DNA of 64,000 nt, from contig CALKZY010000002.1 of NCBI GenBank assembly GCA_938002965.1, positions 1-64,000 on the forward strand. The letters run 5' to 3'. Below are positions 25,183-33,985 of this stretch, piece by piece. Source of the stretch: an uncultured Acidimicrobiales bacterium (GTDB lineage: Bacteria > Actinomycetota > Acidimicrobiia > Acidimicrobiales > SZUA-35). The notes below the pieces were generated by a model that saw nothing but the letters and a program-made list of their open reading frames with translations, ran no database searches and was not told where the DNA came from. Both the position numbers and the translations under genes were made by a program. The first letter of the stretch is position 1, and each line of letters begins with the position of its first letter.

Positions 25183-26384
25183 AGCTGGCCGTTCTTTCCC
25201 GCCAACCACGTTCCTACAGCACAAGACGGTTAGTCGCCGCCGCCGCCGAGCGGGGTCATGAGGTGGACATCTTGGACACCTTGCATTTGGCCATCGACCT
25301 GGCCGGCGACGAATCCGAGATGTTGTACCGCGGTCGCCCACTCGACGACTACGACGCCTTCATCCCTAGGATCGGTGCATCCATCACGTTCTACGGCACG
25401 GCTGTCGTTCGCCAGCTGGAGCAGATGGATATGTACACGCCGGTGACAGCTATGGGCATTGCCAACTCGCGGGACAAACTGCGGGCCACACAGCTGTTGA
25501 GTCGCAACGCGATTCCCATACCCGAGACCATGTTCGTCAAGGACAGCCGTGATATCGCGCTAGCAATCGACCGGGTGGGCGGGGCGCCAGTAGTCATCAA
25601 GCTGTTGGAGGGAACACAAGGCATCGGGGTGATTCTCGCTCCCGACGTAACGGTGGCCGAGTCGGTCATTGAAACTCTGACCGTCACTCAGCAGAACGTG
25701 CTGATCCAACGGTTCATCTCCGAGAGTCGGGGTCGTGACGTTCGAGCGTTTGTGGTCGGTGATCGAGTGGTTGCCGCTATGCGCCGCATCAGCAAAGGCG
25801 ACGAGTTCCGCTCCAATGTCCATCGAGGCGGGCGAACCGAATCAGTAGAGCTGGACGAACACACCAAGCGCCTGGCGGTCAGGGCAGCGCGCACCATGGA
25901 CCTCCACTTGGCCGGGGTTGACATGCTCGAAAGCGATCGGGGCCCGCTGGTGATGGAGGTCAACTCGTCACCAGGTTTGGAAGGCATCGAGGGCGCCACC
26001 GATCTCGACGTTGCCGGTGCGGTCGTCGAATACATCGAGAGTCAGGTGGCGTTCCCGGACTTGGACATTCGCCAGCGGTTGGCCGACGCCACCGGCTACG
26101 GCGTGGCCGAAATCTACCTTGGGCCGGGAACCGAGATCATTGGCAGCACAATTCGCGAAGGTCTGCGGGACCGTGATATAACGGCGCTTACCCTCATCCG
26201 AGGTGACAATGTCGTACCCAATCCTCGCGAAGATCGGATCCTGGAGCAGGAGGACCGCCTTCTGTGTTTCGGGAAGTTGACCGAGATGAAATACATCATT
26301 CCCGCCCGCCGACGCAGAAGAGCCCGGCCCAAGGCGCAGCCGCTACCAGCGGAACCTCTGCCCGACTCGCCTGGCAACGGTTAG
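25179..26384 (+). CDS. rimK: RimK-type ATP-grasp alpha-L-glutamate ligase with C-terminal RCK_C-like domain
   Basis: A 401-residue protein. Residues 1-290 match E. coli RimK (300 aa) across the length: IPRIGASITFYG, SRDKLRATQLL, VIKLLEGTQGIGV, FRSNVHRGG, AGVDML...GPLVMEVNSSPGLEGIE. RimK adds glutamates to the C-terminus of ribosomal protein S6. Residues about 295-385 form an extra domain (ATGYGVAEIYLGPGTEIIGSTIREGL... VVPNPREDRILEQEDRLLCFG) that looks like the TrkA-C/RCK_C ligand-binding fold, suggesting control by a small ligand. A basic tail (RRRRRARPK) follows. It is translationally coupled to the protease and followed 30 bases later by the aspartoacylase-family gene. Confidence 0.9.
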   Translation: MKLAVLSRQPRSYSTRRLVAAAAERGHEVDILDTLHLAIDLAGDESEMLYRGRPLDDYDAFIPRIGASITFYGTAVVRQLEQMDMYTPVTAMGIANSRDKLRATQLLSRNAIPIPETMFVKDSRDIALAIDRVGGAPVVIKLLEGTQGIGVILAPDVTVAESVIETLTVTQQNVLIQRFISESRGRDVRAFVVGDRVVAAMRRISKGDEFRSNVHRGGRTESVELDEHTKRLAVRAARTMDLHLAGVDMLESDRGPLVMEVNSSPGLEGIEGATDLDVAGAVVEYIESQVAFPDLDIRQRLADATGYGVAEIYLGPGTEIIGSTIREGLRDRDITALTLIRGDNVVPNPREDRILEQEDRLLCFGKLTEMKYIIPARRRRRARPKAQPLPAEPLPDSPGNG

Positions 26385-26414
26385 ATCTCCTGAGTACCTC
26401 AGACGGAACCTCAA

Positions 26415-27377
26415 ATGGCTAAAGCCCGCAGGGCGCCCTTCTCGATCGCCGGTGAATCCGTACCTTCAGGAAAGCGGGCACACATCGAGTTGCCCACTGC
26501 CCGTTTGGTGACCGGAAGCAAAGTCGAAGTTCCACTGGTGGTGTTGCACGGCGCCAGCGACGGTCCAACCGTCTGGATCAGTGCCGCCATACACGGCGAC
26601 GAGTTGAACGGCATCGAGATCGTTCGCCGAGTGCTGGCCTCCATCAATATTCGTTCAGTGTCTGGGACTTTGATTGCGGCGCCGATCGTGAACGTTCACG
26701 GCTTCAACGCCGGTGCTCGCACGCTGCCTGACGGCCGGGACCTGAACCGGTCGTTCCCGGGATCGCCTCGGGGGTCGATGGCATCGCGAGTAGCCAATAC
26801 GTTTATGACTGAAGTAATCCAGCGTTGCGATGTCGGCATCGACCTTCACACCGGCTCAGGCAACCGAACGAATATGCCCCAGATCCGGGGCCGTCTGTCC
26901 GATCCTCGTACCAGAGATCTGGCCCAGGTCTTCGGCGCACCGGTGACGGTCGACTCGCGGGTCCGGGACGGCTCGGTGCGTCAGGTGGCGGCCGAACACG
27001 GAGCCACCGCTCTGTTGTTCGAGGGTGGCGAAGCAAATCGGTTCGACGACGACGCCATTGCCATCGGCACCGAAGGCGTGCTTCGCTGCCTGGCTGAAAT
27101 CGAGATGATCCCCGCCGGAGACCGACTACCGCCACCTCCCACCGTCATTGTGAAGTCACCTAAGTGGACAAGGGCATCGCGCAGCGGCGTCCTGCATATG
27201 GAAACGGCGCTTGGCAGGGAGGTGCGATCCGGCGATGTTGTTGCGCTGCTTCGAGATGTCTTTGGGCGAAAGGTTCACTCGGTAAAGGCGCGATCAGGCG
27301 GCATTGTGATCGGGCAGGCATGGAGCGCCCTAATTCACCAGGGCGAAGGAATCGTAAACATCGCCGAGGTGGAGTAA
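26415..27377 (+). CDS. Succinylglutamate desuccinylase/aspartoacylase-family zinc hydrolase
   Basis: A 320-residue M14-like protein. The zinc ligands are in HGDELNGIE (HxxE) and in DLHTGS (His); PDGRDLNRSFPG carries the substrate Arg/Asn block, and LLFEGGEANRFD holds the likely catalytic Glu. The C-terminal 75 residues form the beta domain typical of AstE-like proteins. Members next to rimK and its protease could remove C-terminal glutamates or work on gamma-glutamyl or N-acyl amino acids; the true substrate is not known. ATG 26415, 30 bases after rimK, same operon. Confidence 0.82.
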   Translation: MAKARRAPFSIAGESVPSGKRAHIELPTARLVTGSKVEVPLVVLHGASDGPTVWISAAIHGDELNGIEIVRRVLASINIRSVSGTLIAAPIVNVHGFNAGARTLPDGRDLNRSFPGSPRGSMASRVANTFMTEVIQRCDVGIDLHTGSGNRTNMPQIRGRLSDPRTRDLAQVFGAPVTVDSRVRDGSVRQVAAEHGATALLFEGGEANRFDDDAIAIGTEGVLRCLAEIEMIPAGDRLPPPPTVIVKSPKWTRASRSGVLHMETALGREVRSGDVVALLRDVFGRKVHSVKARSGGIVIGQAWSALIHQGEGIVNIAEVE

Positions 27378-27411
27378 TACGGTCGATTGACCCAGCGGGA
27401 GTCGAATGCTC

Positions 27412-28191
27412 CTACTCGGCTTCTTCGGACGCGTGCTGGGCTGCGTCAGGACTTCGTTCACCGGGGCTATGAGCGGTAAGAAACGTGTACACCTTTTCCA
27501 TCGCCACTTTTCGAGCCGGATCGTCTTTCCAGTTCTCGATGAGTGTGGCGTCGTGTGCCGACTCGGCCAGTAGGCGGGAACTGGCTGTCGGGTGGTAGAG
27601 ATCGTCGCCTTGCAGGGCCATGATTGGAGTGTCCACGGCGAAGGCTTCGGCCTTGACGGAGAAGAAGGGCTTGTCGCTGCCATACATGTTGTGGCGGAGC
27701 GAAGGCCAGGCGTCGTCGCCAACATCAGGCCGCTTCGCTTTTAGGTCGTCGGCCCAACGGTCGAACATGTCGTAGAACGCCTGGCGGTTATCGGTAAGTC
27801 CGATTGTTTGCATGACCACGGCGGCCGTGACTCGGTGCGGCGCGGATTCCAGCAAGCCACCGATGTAGGAACCTCCGATGCACATACCAACGACGTGGAA
27901 GTGACCGATGCCTAGGTGGTTCATCAAAGCCAGCTGGTCTTGACGGTAGGTCTCCCAGCCGTCACCTGAGGTGATGGGCCCGGTCGATCGGCCGGCGTTT
28001 CGCTGATCCATGGCGATTACCCGGAAGCCATCCGACAACTGTTTCGCCGGATTCCAGGGCGCGTTCTCCCAGGCCGAAATGGTAGATCGCATACCTCCGG
28101 GGGCAATCAGGAGAACCGGATAGCCCGATCCCGACTCCTCGTAGTAGAGGCTGACGATTCCCGAGGGCGTGAATCGCTGGTAGCTGGGCAC
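27412..28191 (-). CDS. Alpha/beta-hydrolase with Cys in the nucleophile elbow
   Basis: A 259-residue alpha/beta-hydrolase. The oxyanion region is APGGMRS, the nucleophile elbow is VVGMCIGG (Cys104 in place of Ser), and GDDLYHP gives the acid Asp. I see no His at the usual place about 25 residues after the acid (the stretch reads ENWKDDPAR), so the triad may be incomplete or use another residue. Cys nucleophiles occur in dienelactone-hydrolase-type enzymes, but the overall pattern here is that of esterase/perhydrolase relatives. Convergent with the aspartoacylase gene; 101 bases separate it from the divergent nuclease gene. Confidence 0.8.
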   Translation of the reverse strand: MPSYQRFTPSGIVSLYYEESGSGYPVLLIAPGGMRSTISAWENAPWNPAKQLSDGFRVIAMDQRNAGRSTGPITSGDGWETYRQDQLALMNHLGIGHFHVVGMCIGGSYIGGLLESAPHRVTAAVVMQTIGLTDNRQAFYDMFDRWADDLKAKRPDVGDDAWPSLRHNMYGSDKPFFSVKAEAFAVDTPIMALQGDDLYHPTASSRLLAESAHDATLIENWKDDPARKVAMEKVYTFLTAHSPGERSPDAAQHASEEAE

Positions 28192-28292
28192 AGGATCATT
28201 GTAGATCGAGCATCGGTAGATTTACCTACGTCCAGGCCACCAAGGCCGCAGTGTTAACGGAACCCTTACACACGACTGCTAGCCTCTGACCC

Positions 28293-29219
28293 GTGGTAAA
28301 TCGGCGGCGATTCGGTCTTTGGTTGGCTGTCGCCGCGTGGCTACTGGCGGCGTGTGGGAACTTTTCGATCGACTTTGAGGTTGACTCGGCCCCACCCGAG
28401 TTCGAAGCTGACGACCCGCTCGACCCGGTCGAGAGCCAGCCCGATATTGTCGATTCGGAACTTGACTCGGAGCTCCCTTCGGAGTCCTTCGTGCGCCTGG
28501 ATCGGGTGGTGGACGGTGACTCAATTGACGTCATCGACTCCGACGGTCGAGAGGTTGAAGTTCGCCTTGTGGGTTACAACGCCCCCGAGCTGTTCAACGA
28601 TGACAATGAGCGAACCTGCAATGGGGACAGGGCACGTAGTGAGCTTGAAGCCATGCTGGGCGAATCGGCTCAACTCACGGTCCTCGATGAAGGCATCGAT
28701 CGCTACGGTCGCCTGCTGGCTGATATAGCGCTGCCCGTCGACGCTGAGCAGCCAACCGTTGTGGCTGCACTGGTAGCCTCGGGAACAGGCCTCGCCACCG
28801 GGGATGACGAGCGTCACCGGCAACTCATGGTCGAAGCGGCCGGCCAAGGTCTGGGGATGTGGGGGAGTCAGTGCGGGGAGCCGCTACACACTGACTTGGT
28901 CATCGCCGAGACCCAGGTGAACCCCGAAGGAAACGATCGCTTCAACCTGGCCGAGGAGTGGGTGTCCATCCGAAACCGGTCGTCAAGTGATGTCAGCCTT
29001 CAAGGCTGGGTACTCCGGGACGACACCACCGGCCACCGCTTTGGGTTGGCCGGCACGTTGTCGCCGTCGGCCGAATTGAAAGTTCGTACTGGCGACGGCC
29101 GAGACGACACCGAGAACTTCTACCTGGATGAAAGCTTCCCGGTGTGGAGCAACCAGTGGGAGACCGTCATCCTGGTCGATCCAAACGGCGTCCTGGCCCA
29201 CTGGGTCTTCGTCGGCTAA
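28293..29219 (+). CDS. Staphylococcal-nuclease-like lipoprotein with lamin-tail domain
   Basis: A 308-residue exported lipoprotein (GTG start). The signal ends in the lipobox LAAC with Cys21. An acidic linker follows (about 25-65). The SNase (TNase) domain at about 66-200 has the active residues in place: VVDGDSIDV, VRLVGYNAPE (Arg and Glu), and DRYGRLLA (Arg). Residues about 205-305 are a lamin-tail (LTD) domain (AEEWVSIRNRSSSDVSLQGWVLRDD). It probably degrades nucleic acid outside the membrane; LTD domains often anchor nucleases to surfaces or DNA. Single gene, with an intergenic start region at 28192-28292. Confidence 0.88.
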   Translation: MVNRRRFGLWLAVAAWLLAACGNFSIDFEVDSAPPEFEADDPLDPVESQPDIVDSELDSELPSESFVRLDRVVDGDSIDVIDSDGREVEVRLVGYNAPELFNDDNERTCNGDRARSELEAMLGESAQLTVLDEGIDRYGRLLADIALPVDAEQPTVVAALVASGTGLATGDDERHRQLMVEAAGQGLGMWGSQCGEPLHTDLVIAETQVNPEGNDRFNLAEEWVSIRNRSSSDVSLQGWVLRDDTTGHRFGLAGTLSPSAELKVRTGDGRDDTENFYLDESFPVWSNQWETVILVDPNGVLAHWVFVG

Positions 29220-29261
29220 ACCAGTGCCTTGGGACCACCTGACGTGCAGTACGGTGGTGAC

Positions 29262-30092
29262 ATGGCTGAGTCACCAATCGAAGTGGACACCTACACCCAT
29301 GGTCATCACGCCAGTGTGCTTCGTTCCCACACCTGGCGGACGGTGGCGAACTCGGCTGCATATCTCGCTCCATACCTCGAGCCCGGTAGGTCGCTGCTCG
29401 ACGTCGGCTGTGGACCGGGCACGTTGACAGCCGACATCGCCGCTCTGGTCGCCCCCGGGCCGGTAATCGGCATGGACAACGCAGCCGACATCGTGGCATC
29501 GGCCAACGCCGACCACGGCTCCGCCCCCGGTGAGGCGAGCCTGTCCTTTGAGACCGGTGACGTGTACGCACTGAGCTACAAAGACGACCTGTTTGATATC
29601 GTCCACGCCCACCAGGTACTCCAACACCTATCGAACCCCATTGCCGCACTGCGGGAAATGAGGCGGGTAGTGGCCCCGGGCGGGGTTGTGGCGGTCAGGG
29701 ACGCCGACTATCAAGCCATGACCTGGTATCCGGCGGTACCGGCGCTGAACGAATGGATGACGCTTTATCAGGCGGTGGCTCGCCGCAACGACGCCGAGCC
29801 CAATGCCGGGCGCCACCTTCTGGCCTGGGCCCGAGCAGCCGGCTTCGTCGAACCGCTGCCCTCAGCCTCGGTCTGGTGTTTCGCCACCGACACCGATCGG
29901 CAGTGGTGGGGAGGACTTTGGGCTGAGCGCATCCTCTCGTCGTCGCTGGCTTCACAAGCCGTAGAGTACGGTCTCGCATCGCAGGCCGACCTTGAACGGA
30001 TATCGCAAGGGTGGCGTCAGTGGATGATGCATCCCGACGCCTGGTTCACCGTGCTGAATGGCGAGTTGATTCTGCCGATCCAACCGGATTGA
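29262..30092 (+). CDS. Class I SAM-dependent methyltransferase
   Basis: A 276-residue methyltransferase (UbiE/COQ5-like). Motif I is LLDVGCGPGTLTAD; GMDNAADIV is motif post-I; DIVHAHQVLQHLSNP is motif II; and RVVAPGGVVAVRDADYQAM is motif III. The ATG at 29262 is chosen because it opens with a typical polar N-terminus and follows GGTGGTGA; the frame continues back to a TTG at 29229. The substrate is unknown. It stands 42 bases after the nuclease gene on the same strand. Confidence 0.83.
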   Translation: MAESPIEVDTYTHGHHASVLRSHTWRTVANSAAYLAPYLEPGRSLLDVGCGPGTLTADIAALVAPGPVIGMDNAADIVASANADHGSAPGEASLSFETGDVYALSYKDDLFDIVHAHQVLQHLSNPIAALREMRRVVAPGGVVAVRDADYQAMTWYPAVPALNEWMTLYQAVARRNDAEPNAGRHLLAWARAAGFVEPLPSASVWCFATDTDRQWWGGLWAERILSSSLASQAVEYGLASQADLERISQGWRQWMMHPDAWFTVLNGELILPIQPD

Positions 30093-30214
30093 CCTGCACC
30101 GACCACCTGCGACATGGCGCCTGCACATAGCCCCGACCTGGCGTTCAACCTATGTGAGGATACTTAGCCATCGCTCGCCGAGTGCGGTTGAGGCTTCGAT
30201 GCTTGTGTTAGCCT

Positions 30215-31093
30215 TTGGCTGTCTTGCAAATATGTGTCTTTGGTCTAGGTGAAGCCGGATCTTTGATCGCCGCCGAACTTGCCGCTTCGGGGTCAACGGT
30301 TGTCGCCTTTGATCCGGCCGACGTATCTACGCCGGCCGGAGTTCAGCGCGTCCCTCACCCTGCATTGGCTGTCCGGCGAGCCGAACTGGTTCTCGCCCTG
30401 ACCGCTGCCGCCGATTCCAGGCTGGCGATCATCCAGGCGTCCGATGCCGTCAGCGAAGACGCCGTTTACGCTGACTTCTCAACCGCGTCGCCGGAAATGA
30501 AGGCCGAGCTGGCGTCAGTGGCGCAAGCCAAAGGCTTCGACTTCGTCGATGTGGCCTTGGTCGGCATGGTTCCGGGAAACGGTGTCACCACCCGGGCGCT
30601 GGCTTCAGGTACCGGAGCCAAGCGTTTCGCCGAGGCGTTTAACGCTGTTGGCGGTTCCGTAGAGCCAATTGACGCTCCCGCCGGTCACGCCGCCAGGCGG
30701 AAGCTGTTGCGCAGTGTGGCCATGAAAGGCTTCGCCGCTGTAGCCCAGGAGGCGTTAGCGGCGGCTGATGCCGTCGGGGACATCCAATGGTTAGCTGACA
30801 ATCTGTCCAGCGAGATTGAGACTGCCGACCGGGCGTGGCTCCAGCGGCTGGTTGACGGCACACCTCGGCACGCGATCCGGCGGTTGGCTGAAATGGAATC
30901 GGCCTTTGAGCTGTTGGAGGACTTGGGGCAACCAACGACCATGACCAGCGGGACGGTTAAGTCGCTGAGGGCGATCGCCGAGGAACCCGATATGGCTGCC
31001 ACAGTTCCCGATCCAATCATGTCAACAGAACACGACATCGCGGACAACAACAGCCTGAACAACGAAACCTCGGCCGACGAAGCCTCACCCTGA
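30215..31093 (+). CDS. 6-phosphogluconate-dehydrogenase-like NAD(P) reductase (DUF1932)
   Basis: A 292-residue protein. The N-terminal Rossmann fold has the dinucleotide motif FGLGEAGSLIA. The segment DFVDVALVG is the typical substrate-loop strand, and the C-terminal helical domain with KLLRSVAMKGFAAVAQEAL matches DUF1932 (the Lys is the likely catalytic residue). Family members are beta-hydroxyacid-dehydrogenase-like with mostly unassigned substrates. The start is TTG 30215; TTG 30224 is possible. The last 40 residues are acidic and probably disordered. Confidence 0.8.
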   Translation: MAVLQICVFGLGEAGSLIAAELAASGSTVVAFDPADVSTPAGVQRVPHPALAVRRAELVLALTAAADSRLAIIQASDAVSEDAVYADFSTASPEMKAELASVAQAKGFDFVDVALVGMVPGNGVTTRALASGTGAKRFAEAFNAVGGSVEPIDAPAGHAARRKLLRSVAMKGFAAVAQEALAAADAVGDIQWLADNLSSEIETADRAWLQRLVDGTPRHAIRRLAEMESAFELLEDLGQPTTMTSGTVKSLRAIAEEPDMAATVPDPIMSTEHDIADNNSLNNETSADEASP

Positions 31094-31124
31094 ACCCACC
31101 GCGGTAGACCATTAGGCTGGTGGC

Positions 31125-31964
31125 ATGGGACGCCACGCCATCAAAACACCGCCACACCACGCCACTTGGTCGAACTTTCTCGACACGTGGGTGGAGGCCG
31201 ATCGTCTCGACGTATTCGAGTCAGCCTGGAACTGGGATCACTTCTACCCGCTGGCCGAACCATGGGACGGCCCCAATCTGGAGGGCTGGACGATGCTGGC
31301 CGCCATGGCTCAAGCGACCACCCGAATTCGGATTGGCTGCATGGTCAACGGAATGCATCACCGTCACCCATCGGTTACCGCCAACATGATCGCCACCCTC
31401 GACCACATCTCTGGTGGCCGCTTCGAGTTCGGTATTGGTGCCGGGTGGAACGAAATGGAGTCGGCGGCTTACGGACTTGAACTCGGCCCGATGCGGGATC
31501 GCTCGGATCGACTGGAAGAGGGTCTCGAGGTGATCGTGTCGCTATTGACGAACGATGTCACCAATCATTCAGGCCGGTTCTTCCAGCTGACCGATGCCTA
31601 CTGCGAACCTAAGCCGATCCAGAAGCCCTATCCGCCGATTGTCGTCGGAGGTAAGGGACGGCTTCGGACATTGCGGACAGCGGCGCGATTGGCCGACCAA
31701 TGGGACATGACCTTCCCGGAAGATCCGGCGGCCTGGCAGGAACTGAACGAGGTCCTCATCGGCCACTGTGCGAAGGTGGGACGCGACCCGTCGGAGATCA
31801 CCCGTAGCGTCCACCTGGGTTACTCGCCCGACGATGACCCCAACGCTCTGGCGGCGCTGGCCGAAACGTTCTTCGATGTTGGTGTGGACGTTGCCGTGTG
31901 GTCGATGCGCGGCCCGGTCACGCCCGATCGGTTGGAGCCGTTGGCCGTGGCCCTTGCCGACTAG
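31125..31964 (+). CDS. F420-dependent LLM-class oxidoreductase
   Basis: A 279-residue luciferase-like monooxygenase-fold protein of the F420-dependent type. It shows FESAWNWDHF near the start, LAAMAQATTRIRIGCMV, the GGRFEFGIGAGW loop, and a PKPIQKPYPPIVVGGKGR segment. Such enzymes use F420 or FMN to reduce or oxidise varied substrates. Use of F420 fits an actinobacterium; F420 biosynthesis genes are not in the window. It overlaps by 4 bases the convergent DUF6941-like gene. Confidence 0.85.
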   Translation: MGRHAIKTPPHHATWSNFLDTWVEADRLDVFESAWNWDHFYPLAEPWDGPNLEGWTMLAAMAQATTRIRIGCMVNGMHHRHPSVTANMIATLDHISGGRFEFGIGAGWNEMESAAYGLELGPMRDRSDRLEEGLEVIVSLLTNDVTNHSGRFFQLTDAYCEPKPIQKPYPPIVVGGKGRLRTLRTAARLADQWDMTFPEDPAAWQELNEVLIGHCAKVGRDPSEITRSVHLGYSPDDDPNALAALAETFFDVGVDVAVWSMRGPVTPDRLEPLAVALAD

Positions 31965-32434
31965 GTAGGGCGTGTACGGCGTTGGGCGTCGACGACGAAG
32001 AATCTGACTCGCCAGTCCGGCCGGTGCTCGTCGCCTATGGACAGGGCAAAGGCATAGCTTCGCCCACCGCCGATTGGGAACGGTGAGAGGTTGATGGCCA
32101 GCGAAACGCCGAGAGGTGTTCCCGGCTGCAGTCCGGCCGGGCGCCCAGCCTCGAATCGCCCCTTTAGTACAACGGGCTTCTCTTTGATCTGAACCGGCTG
32201 TCCGTCCTCATCAACCAAGTCGATTCGCCAGTCATGAGCGATGTTCGCCCGATCCCATGGAACGGTTATTTGCAGCGCGATGGCCAACGGTTGGGGCTTT
32301 GGGCCTATGGAGGCCAAACCTCCACCCAGGATGAACAGCTTTCCGCCTGCTACCTGAGCCGAGTCGCACAACAACATGTCGACCGTCAGCCCTGATCTGG
32401 ACAGGTAGTCCTCGTCATTGGCCCAATCGGTCAT
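31961..32434 (-). CDS. Conserved hypothetical protein (DUF6941-like)
   Basis: A 157-residue protein. The segment DMLLCDSAQVAGGKLFILGGG resembles the conserved opening of a small actinobacterial family I know as DUF6941; the rest is beta-rich with no TM or signal. Function unknown. It converges on the LLM oxidoreductase with a 4-bp overlap of the 3' ends. Confidence 0.6.
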   Translation of the reverse strand: MTDWANDEDYLSRSGLTVDMLLCDSAQVAGGKLFILGGGLASIGPKPQPLAIALQITVPWDRANIAHDWRIDLVDEDGQPVQIKEKPVVLKGRFEAGRPAGLQPGTPLGVSLAINLSPFPIGGGRSYAFALSIGDEHRPDWRVRFFVVDAQRRTRPT

Positions 32435-32516
32435 CGCCTAGATCGTATCGCCCACCCTGCAGATCGGTGGTGGGGTCCCCGGTGGCTCAATGCAGCGCTG
32501 AAACATTGACTACAGC

Positions 32517-32912
32517 ATGGACTGGAACATTGACCTGGGGTGTCGTGATGATCTTGTAACAGAAAAAGATGAACTAATCGGTGATCTCATGCGTCTATTA
32601 GACATGGAACCAAATCGAACAAACCAGACGCGGAACGTGCGTGTACGTTACCTGCCCGGTGAGTACGGCTTGGCCTTGTCCATCTTTGATGAGCTGGAGG
32701 AGTCCACTGATGACAACGCCAACCAGCACGAAAGTGCATTGGTTGATGGTGTCGACACGGTGGGCGAGGATGCTGACGAAGATAAAGGTGTTCTTACCGT
32801 CATCAAGTCCGGTGTCACCACCCTCGAATTGCGTCGACGTGAAGGTAGCGGTCCTTCGATGCTGATTTGGGATGAGGCGGAAGTCGACTGGGAGGCCGTG
32901 CAGGCAAGTTAG
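32517..32912 (+). CDS. Acidic hypothetical protein, 131 aa
   Basis: A 131-residue acidic protein that I do not recognise. It begins MDWNIDLGCRDDL, has a central segment VRYLPGEYGLALSIFDELEE and a C-terminal strand-rich part. No signal, TM or metal motif is visible. Codons at its start are more AT-rich than those of its neighbours, hinting at a different history. A hairpin terminator follows, supporting a real transcription unit. Confidence 0.55.
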   Translation: MDWNIDLGCRDDLVTEKDELIGDLMRLLDMEPNRTNQTRNVRVRYLPGEYGLALSIFDELEESTDDNANQHESALVDGVDTVGEDADEDKGVLTVIKSGVTTLELRRREGSGPSMLIWDEAEVDWEAVQAS

Positions 32913-32944
32913 GTGTCGGCACGCTAGTTATCGACCTACAAGTC

Positions 32945-32980
32945 CGGCCGGCTGCCTGTGCAGTCGGCCGAAGTCGTTTT
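32945..32980 (+). terminator. Rho-independent terminator
   Basis: An 11-bp stem (CGGCCGGCTGC 32945-32955 with GCAGTCGGCCG 32960-32970, one G-T wobble) has the tetraloop CTGT. AAGTCGTTTT follows. It lies 32 bases after the 131-aa gene. Confidence 0.7.
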
Positions 32981-33028
32981 CCATGGTGTTCAGGCGTCTT
33001 CGCATCTGACTGCCTAACCTGACTAGTT

Positions 33029-33865
33029 GTGTCCAACATCGAGTCCGCATCATCTGCAACGCTTCGGCTCGGAGGCGTGCCCGAGCACTTCAACCTGCCG
33101 TGGCACTTGGCTATGGACACCGCCGAGCTGGCTGATCTCGATCTAATTTGGGAAGATCAGCACGGTGGGACAGGCGAGATGCTGGAGAAACTGGCTGACG
33201 GCGCCCTCGACGTCGTCAGCATCCTCACCGAAGGCACGGTCAAGGCAATCGACAAGGGCTTGGCGGTAACGATGCTGCAGGTATACGTGAGCTCGCCGTT
33301 GCAGTGGGGGGTGTTCGTTCCGGCCAAGTCGTCCTACACCGACGAGGCTGAGCTGGCCGGCGTCAGGGTGGCCATCTCGCGGTTCAATTCCGGATCTCAC
33401 CTGATGGCCTATGTTCACGCCGAGCGGCTGGGCTGGAAGATCGATCCCGATCAGTTCGTCATCGTTGGTGGACTTGACGGAGCGGAACAGGCGTTGAGCA
33501 ACGGAGAGGCTGACCTTTTCCTCTGGGAGCAGTTCATGACCCGACCGCTGGTTCAGAACGGCACGTTCCGCCAGCTCGCCGTACAGCCCACCCCATGGCC
33601 CTCGTTTGTCATTGCCGCCCGGGACGAGGTGGTCACGGGCCGAACGGCCGAGTTGGGTCGCGTGGTCGACGAGGTGGTGGCTCAGGCCGGAAGATACGTG
33701 GACCGCTCTGATCGAATCGACTTGGTGACCAGCCGGTACGGCATCGACGCCGAGACCGCCGAGGCATGGTTTGCGTCCACCACCTTCGCTCCACGTGGGG
33801 CCATGGACCCGACCATCGCCGGAACCGTTCGGAAAACGTTGCAGCGACTGGGCGCATCCGACTGA
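33029..33865 (+). CDS. Substrate-binding-protein-like (NMT1/PhnD fold) without signal peptide
   Basis: A 278-residue protein with the layout of periplasmic-binding-protein type 2 domains (LRLGGVPEHFNLPWHLAMDTAEL; LADGALDVVSILTEGTVKAI; VRVAISRFNSGSHLMAYVHA; GEADLFLWEQFMT). The GTG start at 33029 gives no signal peptide and no Cys lipobox, so it seems to be a cytoplasmic ligand-binding protein rather than a transporter part. No permease or ATPase is adjacent. The ligand is unknown; NMT1/THI5-like and SsuA-like folds are the nearest in general appearance. Confidence 0.68.
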   Translation: MSNIESASSATLRLGGVPEHFNLPWHLAMDTAELADLDLIWEDQHGGTGEMLEKLADGALDVVSILTEGTVKAIDKGLAVTMLQVYVSSPLQWGVFVPAKSSYTDEAELAGVRVAISRFNSGSHLMAYVHAERLGWKIDPDQFVIVGGLDGAEQALSNGEADLFLWEQFMTRPLVQNGTFRQLAVQPTPWPSFVIAARDEVVTGRTAELGRVVDEVVAQAGRYVDRSDRIDLVTSRYGIDAETAEAWFASTTFAPRGAMDPTIAGTVRKTLQRLGASD

Positions 33866-33985
33866 TCGCTCGACTCCCGGGTCGCCACGCCGCCTGGGCG
33901 ATTGGAGCATCCCAATCGCTACCACTAACTTGGTTGATAGCCACCCAGTGGCTCAAGGGGATAACAAGAGCGTGGAGGACCTGCC

